Shown: positions 16,051-26,400, counted from the stretch's first letter. The stretch: DNA of 32,379 nucleotides from Methanobacterium sp. (GCA_018263005.1 JADFDH010000009.1:1-32379), one strand, 5' to 3'. Program-made: numbers and translations. Notes: a model not told the origin generated them from the sequence alone.

Positions 16051-16806
16051 ATGAAAGGAAACGTGGTATTCATCGGAGGCGGACCCGGAGACCCGGAACT
16101 CCTCACCATCAAAGCATACAAGACCATCGGAAAAGCAGATGTGATCATCTACGCCGGATCACTGGTCAACAAAGAAGTACTAAGATCAGCTAAACCAGAT
16201 GCAGAGATACATAACAGCGCCAGCATGAACCTGGATGAAATAATAACACTCATAGAAGAAACAACAAAACAGGGAAAACTAGTGGCCCGGGTGCACACCG
16301 GAGACCCATCCATATACGGAGCCATCGGAGAACAAATACAGGAACTAAAGAAAAGAAACATACCCTACCAGATAATACCCGGGGTAAGCTCATTATTTGC
16401 AGCCACCGCAGCATTAGAAAACGAACTAACCCTCCCCGACATATCACAGACGGTGATCATCACCCGACCCGAGGGAAGAACACCCAAACCAAGAAAAGAA
16501 GCCATCCAAATCCTAGCAGAACACCAGACCACCATGTGCATCTTCCTCGGAGTGCAAGCTATAGAAGAAGTAGTAGAGGATCTAAAAACCCATTACCCCC
16601 CAGACACACCAGTGGCCGTGGTTAAGAAAGCCAGCTGGCCAGATGAGGAGATCATAAGGGGCACTTTAGATGATATCGTAGCTAAAGTGGAAAACTCAGG
16701 GATAAAGAAAACCGCCCTCATCATAGTAGGCCGGGTACTTGACCCTGGAACTATAACACCCAGCAAACTATACCATAAGGACTTCCAGCATGAATACCGT
16801 AAATAA
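16051..16806 (+). CDS. cbiF: Cobalt-precorrin-4 C11-methyltransferase
   Basis: A 251-residue SAM-dependent tetrapyrrole methylase that adds the C-11 methyl group during anaerobic cobalamin (corrinoid) synthesis. Methanogens need corrinoids for methyl transfer to coenzyme M. The sequence has the family's GGGPGDPELLT motif (9-19), a VHTGDPSIYGA motif (about 81-91, SAM binding), IPGVSS (near 108-113) and the C-terminal ALIIVGRVL segment. The length is normal. An archaeal TATA box lies about 65 bp upstream and a GGGAAGAAGAT region before the ATG. It is called cobM in some annotations. No other cobalamin gene lies nearby, in keeping with the scattered cob genes of methanogens. Confidence 0.93.
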   Translation: MKGNVVFIGGGPGDPELLTIKAYKTIGKADVIIYAGSLVNKEVLRSAKPDAEIHNSASMNLDEIITLIEETTKQGKLVARVHTGDPSIYGAIGEQIQELKKRNIPYQIIPGVSSLFAATAALENELTLPDISQTVIITRPEGRTPKPRKEAIQILAEHQTTMCIFLGVQAIEEVVEDLKTHYPPDTPVAVVKKASWPDEEIIRGTLDDIVAKVENSGIKKTALIIVGRVLDPGTITPSKLYHKDFQHEYRK

Positions 16807-16839
16807 ACCAATAGAAAAGTTATATCCGGGTGAGTAAAT

Positions 16840-17364
16840 TTGAATAAGAGAAATAAAATAATCATCCTAGTACTCCTCATAATCATAGCCGCAGCAGCAG
16901 TATACTTAGTTTATACTGAATATAATAATAGTAAAGCCAGAGAATACATATCCCAATCACAGAAACATAAAACAGCAGCCAACGACTACCTCAACCAGGC
17001 ATATAGTTATGATAACAGTGGTGATTATGCTAACGCCATCATCTATTATCAGAAGAGTAGTAATGAAATCTTTGCAGCTCTGCAATCTGATAAAGACGCA
17101 CAACCATATGCGGATGGCGCCTACAATGACTATTTAGATGTAGATATCCAATTATTAGAGAAAACCAGTAAGTTAATAGAATATAAAACCTACGCCGCCA
17201 ATTACAAGAACAATTCATTAAACCCCACCCAGGAAAGGGTGAACCCCACCGTACTAGAACCCTACATAACAAATCTGAACTCGGATATCGCGAGTTTAAA
17301 AAGCCAGTTAGAGCAGATCATCGCCGCCCATCCTAATGAGTTCAAATTTCTCCAAATCACATAA
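16840..17364 (+). CDS. Membrane-anchored TPR-like helical protein
   Basis: A 174-residue protein with a short charged N-terminus (MNKRNK), one hydrophobic segment (about 7-25) and an external helical domain. The domain has a TPR-like stretch around 45-80 (SYDNSGDYANAIIYYQKSS) and a C-terminal coiled-coil-like helix. The start is TTG 16840, supported by GGGTGAG about 7 nt upstream. It begins 33 bp after cbiF and may be co-transcribed, but nothing suggests a cobalamin role. Function unknown. Confidence 0.7.
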   Translation: MNKRNKIIILVLLIIIAAAAVYLVYTEYNNSKAREYISQSQKHKTAANDYLNQAYSYDNSGDYANAIIYYQKSSNEIFAALQSDKDAQPYADGAYNDYLDVDIQLLEKTSKLIEYKTYAANYKNNSLNPTQERVNPTVLEPYITNLNSDIASLKSQLEQIIAAHPNEFKFLQIT

Positions 17365-17495
17365 AGATTTTAAAAAACATTGTTAATATTAAACTCTAGT
17401 TGTTAATTTTGTTTTTAAGATGGAGAAGTATGGGGGGTTAATAGTATTTTGTTTTTAAGTAGAAAGAAATCCTTAAATAGTCTATTCTATATTAT

Positions 17496-18171
17496 TTGTA
17501 ACCATTTTATTTTTTAACAGGCACTATGGCCTCAGCGGCTGAGGTGAATGTCTATCATGGTGATAACATCCAAACAGCCATTGACTCGGCATCAGAAAAT
17601 GATGTGATCATCTTAAATGACGAGAACGGCACACCATATACTTTACACCACCAATTGTCTGGTAGATAAGGCTAACATGACCATAAAAGGTAATGGATAG
17701 TGTGACGTTAAGCCCCTCTAACCAGTATTCTCCGGTGTTAGATGTTAATACATGGGGACCGGCTGCACAGTCCAGGATCAGAGCTTCACCGGAGGTTTTA
17801 TAAACAATATAAACTCAGTGGGAATAAGATTATCATCCACCACCCTGTGTACTTTAGAAAATAACAGTTTCTCCACCTTCTTCGAGGGAATATACATAGT
17901 AAACACCTCAAACGGTAACACCATATACAACAACACATTACAAGATAACACCTGGGCAGGACTAGTCCTCGACGGAGCAACCAACACCACCGTCTATCAG
18001 AACAACTTCCAAAATAACCCCTTACAGGCTTTGGCACAGAACGGATCCGGGAACGCGTTCTATCAAGGAACTATAGGTAACTATTGGAGTGACTGGGGTA
18101 GCACAGATCCCCGGCCGATCTACGGTAATGAAGGATTATATGATGAGTATCCTAACATTACGCCGTTCTAG
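17496..18171 (+). pseudogene. Decayed NosD-like beta-helix surface protein
   Basis: Fragments of one secreted beta-helix protein lie in three frames. A signal-peptide remnant and the start MASAAEVNVYHGDNIQ (from 17526) stop at TAA 17667-17669. A second frame reads LVDKANMTIKGNG and stops at TAG near 17698. The sequence resumes as SVTLSPSNQYSPVL, then shifts again near 17752 into a 139-codon frame that ends at 18171. That last part closely matches the C-terminus of the 18468-22100 protein, including NNFxxNPLQALAQNG, GNYWSDW and NEGLYDEYP. At least three frame changes and a large internal deletion relative to full-length relatives show that it is inactive. It is likely a decayed paralogue. Confidence 0.8.
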
Positions 18172-18348
18172 TGAGAAATTTGATTATTTCTCCTTTTCTT
18201 TGTTTCTTAAAATAACTGTCTTTTTCTAATATTTTTAAAGGTATAAACAGATTAAAAATTAATATTAGTAAATATCATAGAAAAAAAATTATTTTTTTTT
18301 GTTGTTATGATTGTCAATATTTCCTTTTTATCCTACTCCCCAATTTAT

Positions 18349-18364
18349 TGTGACGTTTTTCACT
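18349..18364. promoter_or_regulatory. CRP-like palindrome upstream of the propeller/NosD protein
   Basis: TGTGA-N6-TCACT with spacer CGTTTT. The centre is about 34 bp upstream of a TATA-like TTTATTATTTAAT at 18387-18399. The 18172-18467 spacer is otherwise AT-rich with T tracts. No gene was seen in it. Confidence 0.6.
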
Positions 18365-18467
18365 GAAAACGGCTTTTTTAGCAAGATTTATTATTTAATA
18401 ATTAGATAAGTATACAACAGAAAAATGGGCATCATAAAAATAAAAATATCATTTAGGGAGGGGTGAT

Positions 18468-21400
18468 ATGTTTTATAGAAAAGTTATAATTCTATTTTTA
18501 ACATTAATTTTTGCCTTAATTTTAAGTGGAACAGCATCAGCCAACTGGCACACTGAAACCGTGGACAGCACAGGAGATGTGGGCATGGATACTTCTTTGG
18601 CCCTGGACAGCAACAACAATCCCCACATCAGCTACACTGACTATACAAATGGTGATTTGAAGTATGCTTACTATGATGGTGCTTGGAATGTTGAAACCGT
18701 GGACAGCACCGGAATTAGTGTGGGTTGGTACACTTCTTTGGCTTTAGACAGCACCAACAACTATCCCCACATCAGCTACACCGATAATACAATAGGTGAT
18801 TTGAAATATGCCTACTATGATGGGACACAATGGAATCTTGAAACCGTGGACAGCACCGGACAAGTGGGTTATTACACTTCCTTGGCTTTAGACAGCAATA
18901 ACAATCCCCACATCAGCTATTGGGACGTTACAAATCGTGATTTGAAATATGCCTACTATGATGGTACACAATGGAATCTTGAAACCGTGGACAGCACCGG
19001 AGATATGGGTTGGTACACATCTTTGGCTCTGGACAGCAGTAACAATCCCCACATCAGCTACTTTGATAATTCAAATCGTGATTTGAAATATGCCTACTAT
19101 GATGGTACACAATGGAATCTTGAAACCGTGGACAGCACCGGAACTGTGGGAGCTTACACTTCTTTGGCTCTGGACAGCAGTAACAATCCCCACATCAGCT
19201 ACACCGACATTACAAATGGTAATTTGAAGTATGCTTACTATGATGGTGCTTGGAATGTTGAAACCGTGGACAGCACCGGAGATGTAGGTTGGTACACTTC
19301 TTTGGCTTTAGACAGCACCAATAACAATCCCCATATCAGCTACACCGACATTACAAATGGTAATTTGAAGTATGCTTCCTGGACCGGTAGTAGTTGGAAC
19401 ATCAAAACCGCAGATAGCATCGGAGATGTGGGCTCGGATACTTCATTGGCCCTGGACAGCAACAACAATCCCCACATCAGCTACTATGACACGACAAATA
19501 GTAATTTAAAGTATACTTACTGGATTGATGTTCTTTATGTTAACAGAACTACGGGTAATGATTCTTGGGATGGCAGCAGCCCCATTCCTCTTGGGGGGAA
19601 TGTTGGTCCTATGCAGCACATCCAAACCGCTATAAACGCTCTAGACCCTAACGGGATTATTTATGTGGCTGCGGACACCTACACTGAACATCTCACCATT
19701 AACAAACCATTAAGCCTCATTGGGGATGAAAGGGATACCACCATCATAGATGGGACCAACACTGGCAGATGTATCTATATTGAAGCGGTCTCTCCAGTGA
19801 ATATACACAATTTCACCATAACCAATGGTACAGCAGATATTAACGGAGGTGGAATATTCAGTAAGGCCTCTTTGAATATGGAAAATTGTAAGATCATGGG
19901 CAATTTCGCTAATAATACTGGGGGAGGAGTATATGTTGAGGGACCCACCAACATAAGCAACTGCATAATCACTGGTAACAATGCAACAGTAGATGGTGGT
20001 GGAATTTTCTGCATCGGAGTCTCATTAATAATCAACTACAGCCAACTTCAAGGTAACACAGCCGCTTATGGTAATGAAATTTTTGATTTTTATGGTTCTG
20101 TTGATGCCAGATACAACTGGTGGGGTCAAAACAGTGGCCCAGCAGTCGGGCAAATATATACTTATGGAACAGTGACTTCCACCCCTTGGTTGTATATGAC
20201 TTTAACTGCTTATCTGGATATGATTTTAAATGGTGAAACCAGTCTGTTAACTGCTGATTTCAACAACACCTATGATGGGATTACGGTTAAAACTATAAAC
20301 CCGTTAAATGGCCATTTGCCTGATGGTTGTGTGGTGACCTTCCAAACCGACCTGGGAAGTGTGGGCAGCCATACTACTACTAAAAACACCTTTAACGGAA
20401 CAGCCCTTGCCACTTTAACCGCAGATGAGACTATTGGAACTGCTCATGTATCTGCAGAGTTAGACAACCAATTACTTACTACTAATGTGTATATAGTGGG
20501 TGTTAAAAATGTGGATACTGGTAAACTTTTCATAACCATACAAGAAGCAGTAAGCCATCCATCCACATCTAATGGTGATACCATTACAGTTGCGACAGGA
20601 ACCTACCATGAAAACGTCTTTGTGAATAAGAAGTTAGATATCCAGGCTGTTGGCACACCAACCATCATAGCCCCTGACATCAACTCATCAACCATTACTA
20701 TTAACTCATCTGGTGATGGGACGGTGATTCAGGGTTTCAACATTACCGGTGCTACCAACGCGTTTGGTGTTTACTTAACATCAACCTATAACTGTCAAAT
20801 AACAGGGAACAACATCTATAGTAATTTTATTGGCTTTTACCTGCAAAACTCGGACACCAACACCATCTCAGGTAATAATATACAGAGTAATGGCTGGATC
20901 GGTATATGTGTGGATAAATCATCAAATAATATCATCAACGCCGGAAACAATATATACAATAATGTGGAGGGTGTCTACTTAGTGAATACTGCTAATGGGA
21001 ACACCATCACCAGTAACAACATACATGATAACACCAATGCTGGTATAAATATTCTGAACAGTTCAACAGGAAATAATATCAGTTCCAATTTAGCCATATC
21101 CCGTAATGGGGTGATTGGAGTGTTAATACGAGATGCAGACAATAATACCATCACTGGAAATGACATACAGGATAATTGCTGGGCAGGAATAGCCCTGGAT
21201 AATGCTGATGGTAACATTATAGATGGTGGAAACTACGTTAATGATAACCTGGAAGGTATAAATTTAACCAACACCTCGGAAAATAACACCATAACAGAGA
21301 GCATCATCAAAGGCAACATCAACATAGGAATAAGCCTAATCAACAGTTCAAATGGTAATTTCATCACCAATAATGAAATTTCCAATAGCGGTATTATAGG

Positions 21401-22100
21401 AGTGTACATCAGAGATTCAAACACCAACACCATCTTCGGAAACACTATTAAAATTAATATTTGGGTGGGTGTCTGCTTGGATAATGCCGCCGAAAACACT
21501 ATAAAAAACGACAACAACATAAATAGTAACCTGGAAGGACTGTACATAGTGAACAACTCCAACAGTAACACCATAGAAGGCAATAACATACATGAAAACC
21601 AAGACACCGGAATATACATCGAAGGCAGCAAAGGAAACCAAATAATCAACAACACAGCCATATCCCATAATGGAGTCATCGGTATACTCCTAAGAGGAGC
21701 TGACGTAAACACCATCGCAGGAAACACCATAGCAGATAACAGTTGGACAGGAATAGCTTTAGATACATCCAATAACAACATAAATGAAGCTAACACAATA
21801 TCCGGCAATCAAATGGGAATATACGTAACCAACAACTCTAGAGAGAACATTATTACACATAACACTCTACAAGAAAACACTTGGGCTGGAGTAGTCCTGG
21901 ACCATGTGGTTAAAACCACAGTCAACCAGAACAACTTCATCAAAAACCCACTACAAGCACTAGCACAGAACGGAGATGAAAACACCTTCTATAAGGACAC
22001 CGCCGGTAACTACTGGAGTGACTGGGATAAAACTGATCCCCGACCGATAGATGGTAATGAAGGATTATATGACGAATATCCTAGTTTAACACCATTCTAG
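18468..22100 (+). CDS. Large surface protein: seven propeller-type repeats plus NosD beta-helix
   Basis: A 1210-residue secreted protein. A signal peptide (1-25) is followed by seven repeats of about 46-49 residues (about 28-354) with the pattern VETVDSTG...TSLALDS.NNPHISY.D.TN..LKYAYYDG. Seven such units could fold as a seven-bladed beta-propeller. Residues about 355-570 form a first parallel beta-helix (Asn/Gly-rich repeats, NWWG motif). An Ig-like domain spans about 575-675. A long NosD-type beta-helix (about 677-1190) follows, with repeated GNNI and NTI turns, and the end has the GNYWSDW and GNEGLYDEYP motifs. No membrane anchor is visible. Probable role: carbohydrate or surface binding at the cell envelope (inference). 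The ribosome binding site GGGAGGGGTGAT is strong. Its C-terminus is shared with the pseudogene upstream. Confidence 0.88.
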   Translation: MFYRKVIILFLTLIFALILSGTASANWHTETVDSTGDVGMDTSLALDSNNNPHISYTDYTNGDLKYAYYDGAWNVETVDSTGISVGWYTSLALDSTNNYPHISYTDNTIGDLKYAYYDGTQWNLETVDSTGQVGYYTSLALDSNNNPHISYWDVTNRDLKYAYYDGTQWNLETVDSTGDMGWYTSLALDSSNNPHISYFDNSNRDLKYAYYDGTQWNLETVDSTGTVGAYTSLALDSSNNPHISYTDITNGNLKYAYYDGAWNVETVDSTGDVGWYTSLALDSTNNNPHISYTDITNGNLKYASWTGSSWNIKTADSIGDVGSDTSLALDSNNNPHISYYDTTNSNLKYTYWIDVLYVNRTTGNDSWDGSSPIPLGGNVGPMQHIQTAINALDPNGIIYVAADTYTEHLTINKPLSLIGDERDTTIIDGTNTGRCIYIEAVSPVNIHNFTITNGTADINGGGIFSKASLNMENCKIMGNFANNTGGGVYVEGPTNISNCIITGNNATVDGGGIFCIGVSLIINYSQLQGNTAAYGNEIFDFYGSVDARYNWWGQNSGPAVGQIYTYGTVTSTPWLYMTLTAYLDMILNGETSLLTADFNNTYDGITVKTINPLNGHLPDGCVVTFQTDLGSVGSHTTTKNTFNGTALATLTADETIGTAHVSAELDNQLLTTNVYIVGVKNVDTGKLFITIQEAVSHPSTSNGDTITVATGTYHENVFVNKKLDIQAVGTPTIIAPDINSSTITINSSGDGTVIQGFNITGATNAFGVYLTSTYNCQITGNNIYSNFIGFYLQNSDTNTISGNNIQSNGWIGICVDKSSNNIINAGNNIYNNVEGVYLVNTANGNTITSNNIHDNTNAGINILNSSTGNNISSNLAISRNGVIGVLIRDADNNTITGNDIQDNCWAGIALDNADGNIIDGGNYVNDNLEGINLTNTSENNTITESIIKGNINIGISLINSSNGNFITNNEISNSGIIGVYIRDSNTNTIFGNTIKINIWVGVCLDNAAENTIKNDNNINSNLEGLYIVNNSNSNTIEGNNIHENQDTGIYIEGSKGNQIINNTAISHNGVIGILLRGADVNTIAGNTIADNSWTGIALDTSNNNINEANTISGNQMGIYVTNNSRENIITHNTLQENTWAGVVLDHVVKTTVNQNNFIKNPLQALAQNGDENTFYKDTAGNYWSDWDKTDPRPIDGNEGLYDEYPSLTPF
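18555..19530 (+). repeat. Seven tandem repeats of 138-147 bp
   Basis: Unit starts (GAAACCGTGGACAGCAC) lie at about 18555, 18693, 18840, 18981, 19122, 19260 and a diverged seventh at about 19404. All lengths are multiples of three. Middle copies are almost identical, which suggests recent expansion or homogenisation. Confidence 0.9.
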
Positions 22101-22128
22101 ATGGAAATAAATTCCATCTCTCATATTT
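22101..22128 (+). terminator. Terminator hairpin after the 18468 gene
   Basis: ATGGAA (22101-22106) pairs with TTCCAT (22112-22117) across five bases, and a T-rich tail with eight consecutive T follows. It starts directly after the stop codon. The ATG in the stem is therefore not a credible start for the next gene. Confidence 0.6.
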
Positions 22129-22217
22129 TTTTTATTACTAACCAAGGAAACGATTATAGATTTTTAACCAGACTATTTATAATCTTAAAACCAATAGCTA
22201 TCTTGGGTGTTATCTTC

Positions 22218-22631
22218 TTGAGTATAAGAAATGTTTTAGTGATATTATTCATACTAGGTTTAGTCGTCCTTGTTTCTGGTTGTACTACTCCTAATACGGC
22301 TAATAATACAACTAATTCTTCTAAATTAAAGGATTCTATTGATGGTGAATTGAATAGTACATTAGAAAATTATAGTTCACTTAAAAATGACTCAGAATTT
22401 AAGAAATTAGCTTCAAATACTATCTATAATAAGCTAACCCCTTATGGCTCCACAGATAAGGAAGTATTAAATATAACCTTTACTAGTGTATCTGATTCCC
22501 GGGTTGAGGTTAAGGTTCAGGCCTATGATACGGTGACCAAGGAGAATTATAACTTAGAAATAACTTTTAATAAGAACAACGGCCGATGGTCCGTCGATGA
22601 GACCACCGGCAATAAAGGATCATGGACTTAA
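22218..22631 (+). CDS. Small lipoprotein, unknown function
   Basis: From TTG 22218 the protein has 137 residues. It begins with Arg-containing MSIRN, a hydrophobic run and the lipobox LVSGC (Cys22), so it is probably a lipid-anchored envelope protein. A Thr/Asn-rich linker and a helical and beta-rich domain ending near GNKGSWT follow. The frame is open back to ATG 22101, but that codon is in the stem of a terminator hairpin, and starting there would bury the lipobox signal about 60 residues in. The upstream ribosome binding site is weak. No family recognised. Confidence 0.65.
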   Translation: MSIRNVLVILFILGLVVLVSGCTTPNTANNTTNSSKLKDSIDGELNSTLENYSSLKNDSEFKKLASNTIYNKLTPYGSTDKEVLNITFTSVSDSRVEVKVQAYDTVTKENYNLEITFNKNNGRWSVDETTGNKGSWT

Positions 22632-22723
22632 AATTTTAATTTATTTTTTTATTTTTCTTACATCGGTTTTTTTATATTAGATTATCATAATATATTATTA
22701 AGAATGTAAAAGGTAGTGAATTT

Positions 22724-22879
22724 ATGGCTAAAGCAATTGCAGCAACACCAACCTTATCTGGGAAAGCTGCTGATCGTTTCGTTCAAAATTTGGACAAACC
22801 AGTCACAGAAGAAAAAAAGAGATTTCTAAGACAATCAAAGAAAGTCTATAAGGTAATTAAGGAAAATAGCCAAGGCTAG
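22724..22879 (+). CDS. Small antitoxin-like protein next to a GNAT gene
   Basis: A 51-residue basic protein. It begins MAKAIAATPTLSGKAADRF and has a helical second half with VTEEKKRFLRQSKK. The pattern of a TPTLxGKxAxxF segment followed by a charged helix resembles small antitoxin-like proteins found beside toxin genes in archaea and bacteria, recalled by pattern only. A GGTAGTGA ribosome binding site precedes the ATG. It converges on the GNAT gene: the two stop codons share the palindrome CTAG at 22876-22879, so the genes overlap by 4 bp on opposite strands. Antitoxin function is inferred from size and neighbour; most such pairs are co-directional, which weakens the case. Confidence 0.6.
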   Translation: MAKAIAATPTLSGKAADRFVQNLDKPVTEEKKRFLRQSKKVYKVIKENSQG

Positions 22880-23388
22880 GCTATCCAATCTTCCAGATCT
22901 GTGTACATAGCAACATGTCTATCTTCACATTCTGCTAATTCTATGAAGAAATTTTTTTTATAAAACTCCTCAATCCCCCTATAGGCATCCACTGAAATAA
23001 AACGTATCCCTACTTCATTGCCAATTTCTAATGCCATACCCACTGTATACATGATTAAGATACTACCTACTTTTCTATGCATATAATCCTGATGAACTGC
23101 TAACCTACCTATTTTTATTGCTGGAAATGCGTTATAATTAACTCCTATCCTCCCTTTATCCGTATTATTAATTTTTATAGAATCAGCGGATACTGTAAAA
23201 AAAGCAATTACTTTTCCCTGGTATTTACAAATGTAAGTTTGATTCAGACGTTCCTTTCGTTGATGAAGAGCATCTATATTTATAAATTCGTTTAAATCAT
23301 CATCTTTACATCGAAATCCTGATAAATCATGTTCTGACGATAGTTTTTCGATAATAAGTTCCCCATATCGAATATCATTTTGAACCAT
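22876..23388 (-). CDS. GNAT acetyltransferase, TacT/AtaT-like
   Basis: A 170-residue GNAT-fold protein. The start FRCKDDDLNEFINIDA (25-40) resembles the FDCGxxxLNxFL motif of toxin-type GNATs. The acetyl-CoA loop lies about 99-110 (HQDYMHRKVGSI) and is partly degenerate: RKVGSI lacks the last Gly/Ala of R/QxxGxG/A. The C-terminal EFYKKNFF (141-148) holds Tyr143, a likely general acid. TacT-type toxins acetylate aminoacyl-tRNA, but a plain metabolic or protein acetyltransferase is possible. A 14-bp perfect palindrome sits 10 nt upstream of the start. The small antitoxin-like gene is convergent with a 4-bp overlap. Confidence 0.78.
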   Translation of the reverse strand: MVQNDIRYGELIIEKLSSEHDLSGFRCKDDDLNEFINIDALHQRKERLNQTYICKYQGKVIAFFTVSADSIKINNTDKGRIGVNYNAFPAIKIGRLAVHQDYMHRKVGSILIMYTVGMALEIGNEVGIRFISVDAYRGIEEFYKKNFFIELAECEDRHVAMYTDLEDWIA

Positions 23389-23397
23389 AATTAGTAT

Positions 23398-23411
23398 TAT
23401 GATTAATCATA
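23398..23411. promoter_or_regulatory. 14-bp palindrome upstream of the GNAT gene
   Basis: TATGATTAATCATA is a perfect palindrome 10-23 bp upstream of ATG 23388. Its position would overlap the core promoter or transcription start and suits an operator. It could also be chance in AT-rich DNA. Confidence 0.4.
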
Positions 23412-23449
23412 TATTTAATACAATAGGTAAAAATTAAAAAATATTCCCT

Positions 23450-26400
23450 TTAAATCCTCTTCATATATTCCAGTTCCCGGAATCGTATGAGGTATTTGGT
23501 TCCTTGTTTGCGTTGGAGTTCCACTGTTCCGTCTAATTGGTTTACTAGGGATTCTACCAGTCTCAGTCCCAGTGATTCGGTGGTTTCCATGTCGATGTCC
23601 TGGGGTAGGCCTACTCCATCGTCTTCTATTATCAGCTGGTATTCACCCTCTTTTATCATATGGAAATCTATGGTTATCATTCCTTTTTTATCCTCGGGGA
23701 ATGCGTATTTTAAGCAGTTACTGACTAATTCGCTTATTATTAATCCGAGGGGTACTGCGGTTTCTATGTTGAGGTATATATCATCTACTTGTAAGTTTAA
23801 TTGCATTTTATCAGTTTTTAATATATAAGAGTTGAACAGGTCATAGACCAGGTTCTGAATATATTCCAGGAAGTTTATGGTGCTCAGGTCTTCACTGTTG
23901 TAGAGCATCTCATGGATCATGGCCATGGATAACACCCGGTTTTGACTTTCCTTTAAAACTTCTACTGTTTCCGGATCATTTACATAGCTTTCCTGTAAAT
24001 TAAGTAAGCTGCTGATGATCTGTAAATTATTCTTAACCCGATGATGGATCTCCTGTAGGAGGAGTTCTTTCTCCTTTAATGATTCCTTGATGCTCTTCTC
24101 CGCCTCTACCCTTTCGGTGATGTCCTGATTAGCTCCGTAGGTTCCTATGGTCTTTCCATTTTCGTCTTTAATAACCCCGTATTTAACCAATATGGTGCGT
24201 CTTTCTCCATCAGCCCTGATGATGTTGTGTTCTATTTTACCATTATAATCCGGATCATCAGTTTCCAGGGCCTTGGCCATTTCAACACCCACCAATTCCG
24301 CTTCTTCCAGGGGGATGAATTTATCAGCGTATTCCGATGGGGACATGGTTGCCCCTCCTATAGAATTGGTGGTGGTGCCGTATAAGGAGTAGAACTGGTC
24401 ATCGAAGTGGAATAGATCCGATTTAAAATCATATTCCCAGTGCACCAGTTTAGCCAGATCCATGGCTACTTTAAGCTTGTTCTGGCTTTCCTTTAATTCC
24501 TTCTCCGCCTCCCATCTATGGGTGATGTCCCTGATGATGGAGGTGTTATACTTCTCTCCCTGTGATTCCCAGGTGGCCAGTGACATTTCGAAGGGGAATT
24601 CTGTTCCATCTTTTCTCAGGCCGGTGCTTTTAAATGTTTTTCCACTGAGAACGTGTTTACCAGTTATTCGGAATTCGGAGAACCTCCTCTGGAAATTATC
24701 CCTTAAACTGGGCGGTATTAGTATGGAGACTGGTTGGTGTAACATTTCCTCTCTGGTGTATCCGAATATGTCCAATAGACTCTGATTGAATAGTATGATC
24801 TCACCCCCACTATCAGTGGTGAGTATGGCATCCGCGGCAGACTCCGCCACCGCCCGGAAACGCTCCTCACTTCGATGCAGCTTCATTAAAGTAGCTTTGC
24901 GTTCTGTTATATCCTTTATGAATCCTTCAATATATTCTACATCTCCCTTGGAATCTCTTACTGGCCTGGCGGTTAATTCGACGGTTATTATTTTACCATC
25001 TTTTCGTTTCAGGGGGAATTCATAATCATGCCATCCCTGATCACCTATAATTCCACCAACCAAACGCTTTCGATCTTCTCCTTTAACATATACCGTTTCC
25101 TGCAGGCTGGATTTATTTACATTGGAGATGAATTCATCCACTGAATCATAGTGTAATATGTCGATTAATGCCTGATTAGCCTCATAGACTTTACCTTCTA
25201 GGGAAGTGTGGAATATGCCAATGGGCGCATGATCAAATATATTCTGAAAATGATTCTTACTAAGTATTAAATCGTTTTCAGCCTTTTTCTGGGATGTTAT
25301 ATCATTATCCACCCCACGATAGCCTTTAAATTTATTATGTTCATCATAAAAGGGTACGCCGCTGGTTTCCAGGATGACTGTTTCCCCATTTTTATGCATA
25401 TTATGGTTTATGAATGAACTGAAAGATTCTCTTTTGTTGAAGATGTTAAATGCGGAATTTTTCTTATATTCCCTGTTTTCTGGTGTAAAAAAGTCATAGA
25501 AATGTTTTATCCCCACGATTTCATCTGTACTGTATCCTAAGATTTTCTCAACTACCGGACTGGTATAGGTGTATAATCCCTGCTCATCCACCTCCCAAAT
25601 CCATTCCTCAGCATTTTCCACCACTTGCTGGAAACGATCCTTACTCTCCTGTAATTCCCTTTCAGCTTTTTTACGTTCGGTGATGTCCATCAGAGCAACT
25701 AAAGATCGAGAGGTTCCTGGTATAACTGAGGCATTTACCAGGGCATTTTTTATATTCCCTGCTTTATCCTGGAAATGGAACTCGTAACTCACCGGTGCGG
25801 TGTCTTTATCCATCCGGCGCAGGCGATGGTATTCCAGCATCATCTTTTTTTCTGCAGGGGTGGCTACGAATTCGGTGAAGCTCAGCTTACCCTCCACTTC
25901 TTCCTTCCTATATCCGGTTATATGTTCAAATTCCCGGTTTACCAGGGAGATCGTGGAATCTGCTTCGACGAATATTATGGGTATCCCGCTTTTTTCAAAG
26001 ATGGTCCTATATTTCTCCTCAGATTCCCGGAGTTTCTTCTCTGCCTTTTTTCTATAGGTGATATCCCGGATGGATTCCACCGCACCCATTAATTCTCCAT
26101 TCTCATCATATAGTGGGGAGGCCTTACCCCAGAGATAACTTTTTATTCCTCGAGGAGCAGGCAGGGTGGTCTCAGCCATCAATGCCTGACCCTCCTTGTG
26201 GATGCCTAGATAATGCATCTTTTTTATCTCTTCTTCTGATTTAAAGATTAGATCAATCAAAATAGGCCTTCTGTTACCATAGAAGGGAATAGCATACTCA
26301 TAATCAGCTTTACCCATGATATCAGCTGCTTTTACACCGGTCATCGTTTCGATGGCCTTGTTCCAGGCTATTACCTCACCATCCAGGTTTATGGCTAGGG

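Noticed and set aside
17667..17700. Read-through or pyrrolysine decoding in the NosD-like fragment
   Set aside because: The first stop is TAA and the frame changes between segments, so reading through the stops would not restore the protein.
22101..22217. N-terminal extension of the lipoprotein from ATG 22101
   Set aside because: The ATG lies in the stem of a terminator hairpin with a T tract, and the extension would move the signal and lipobox about 60 residues inside the protein.
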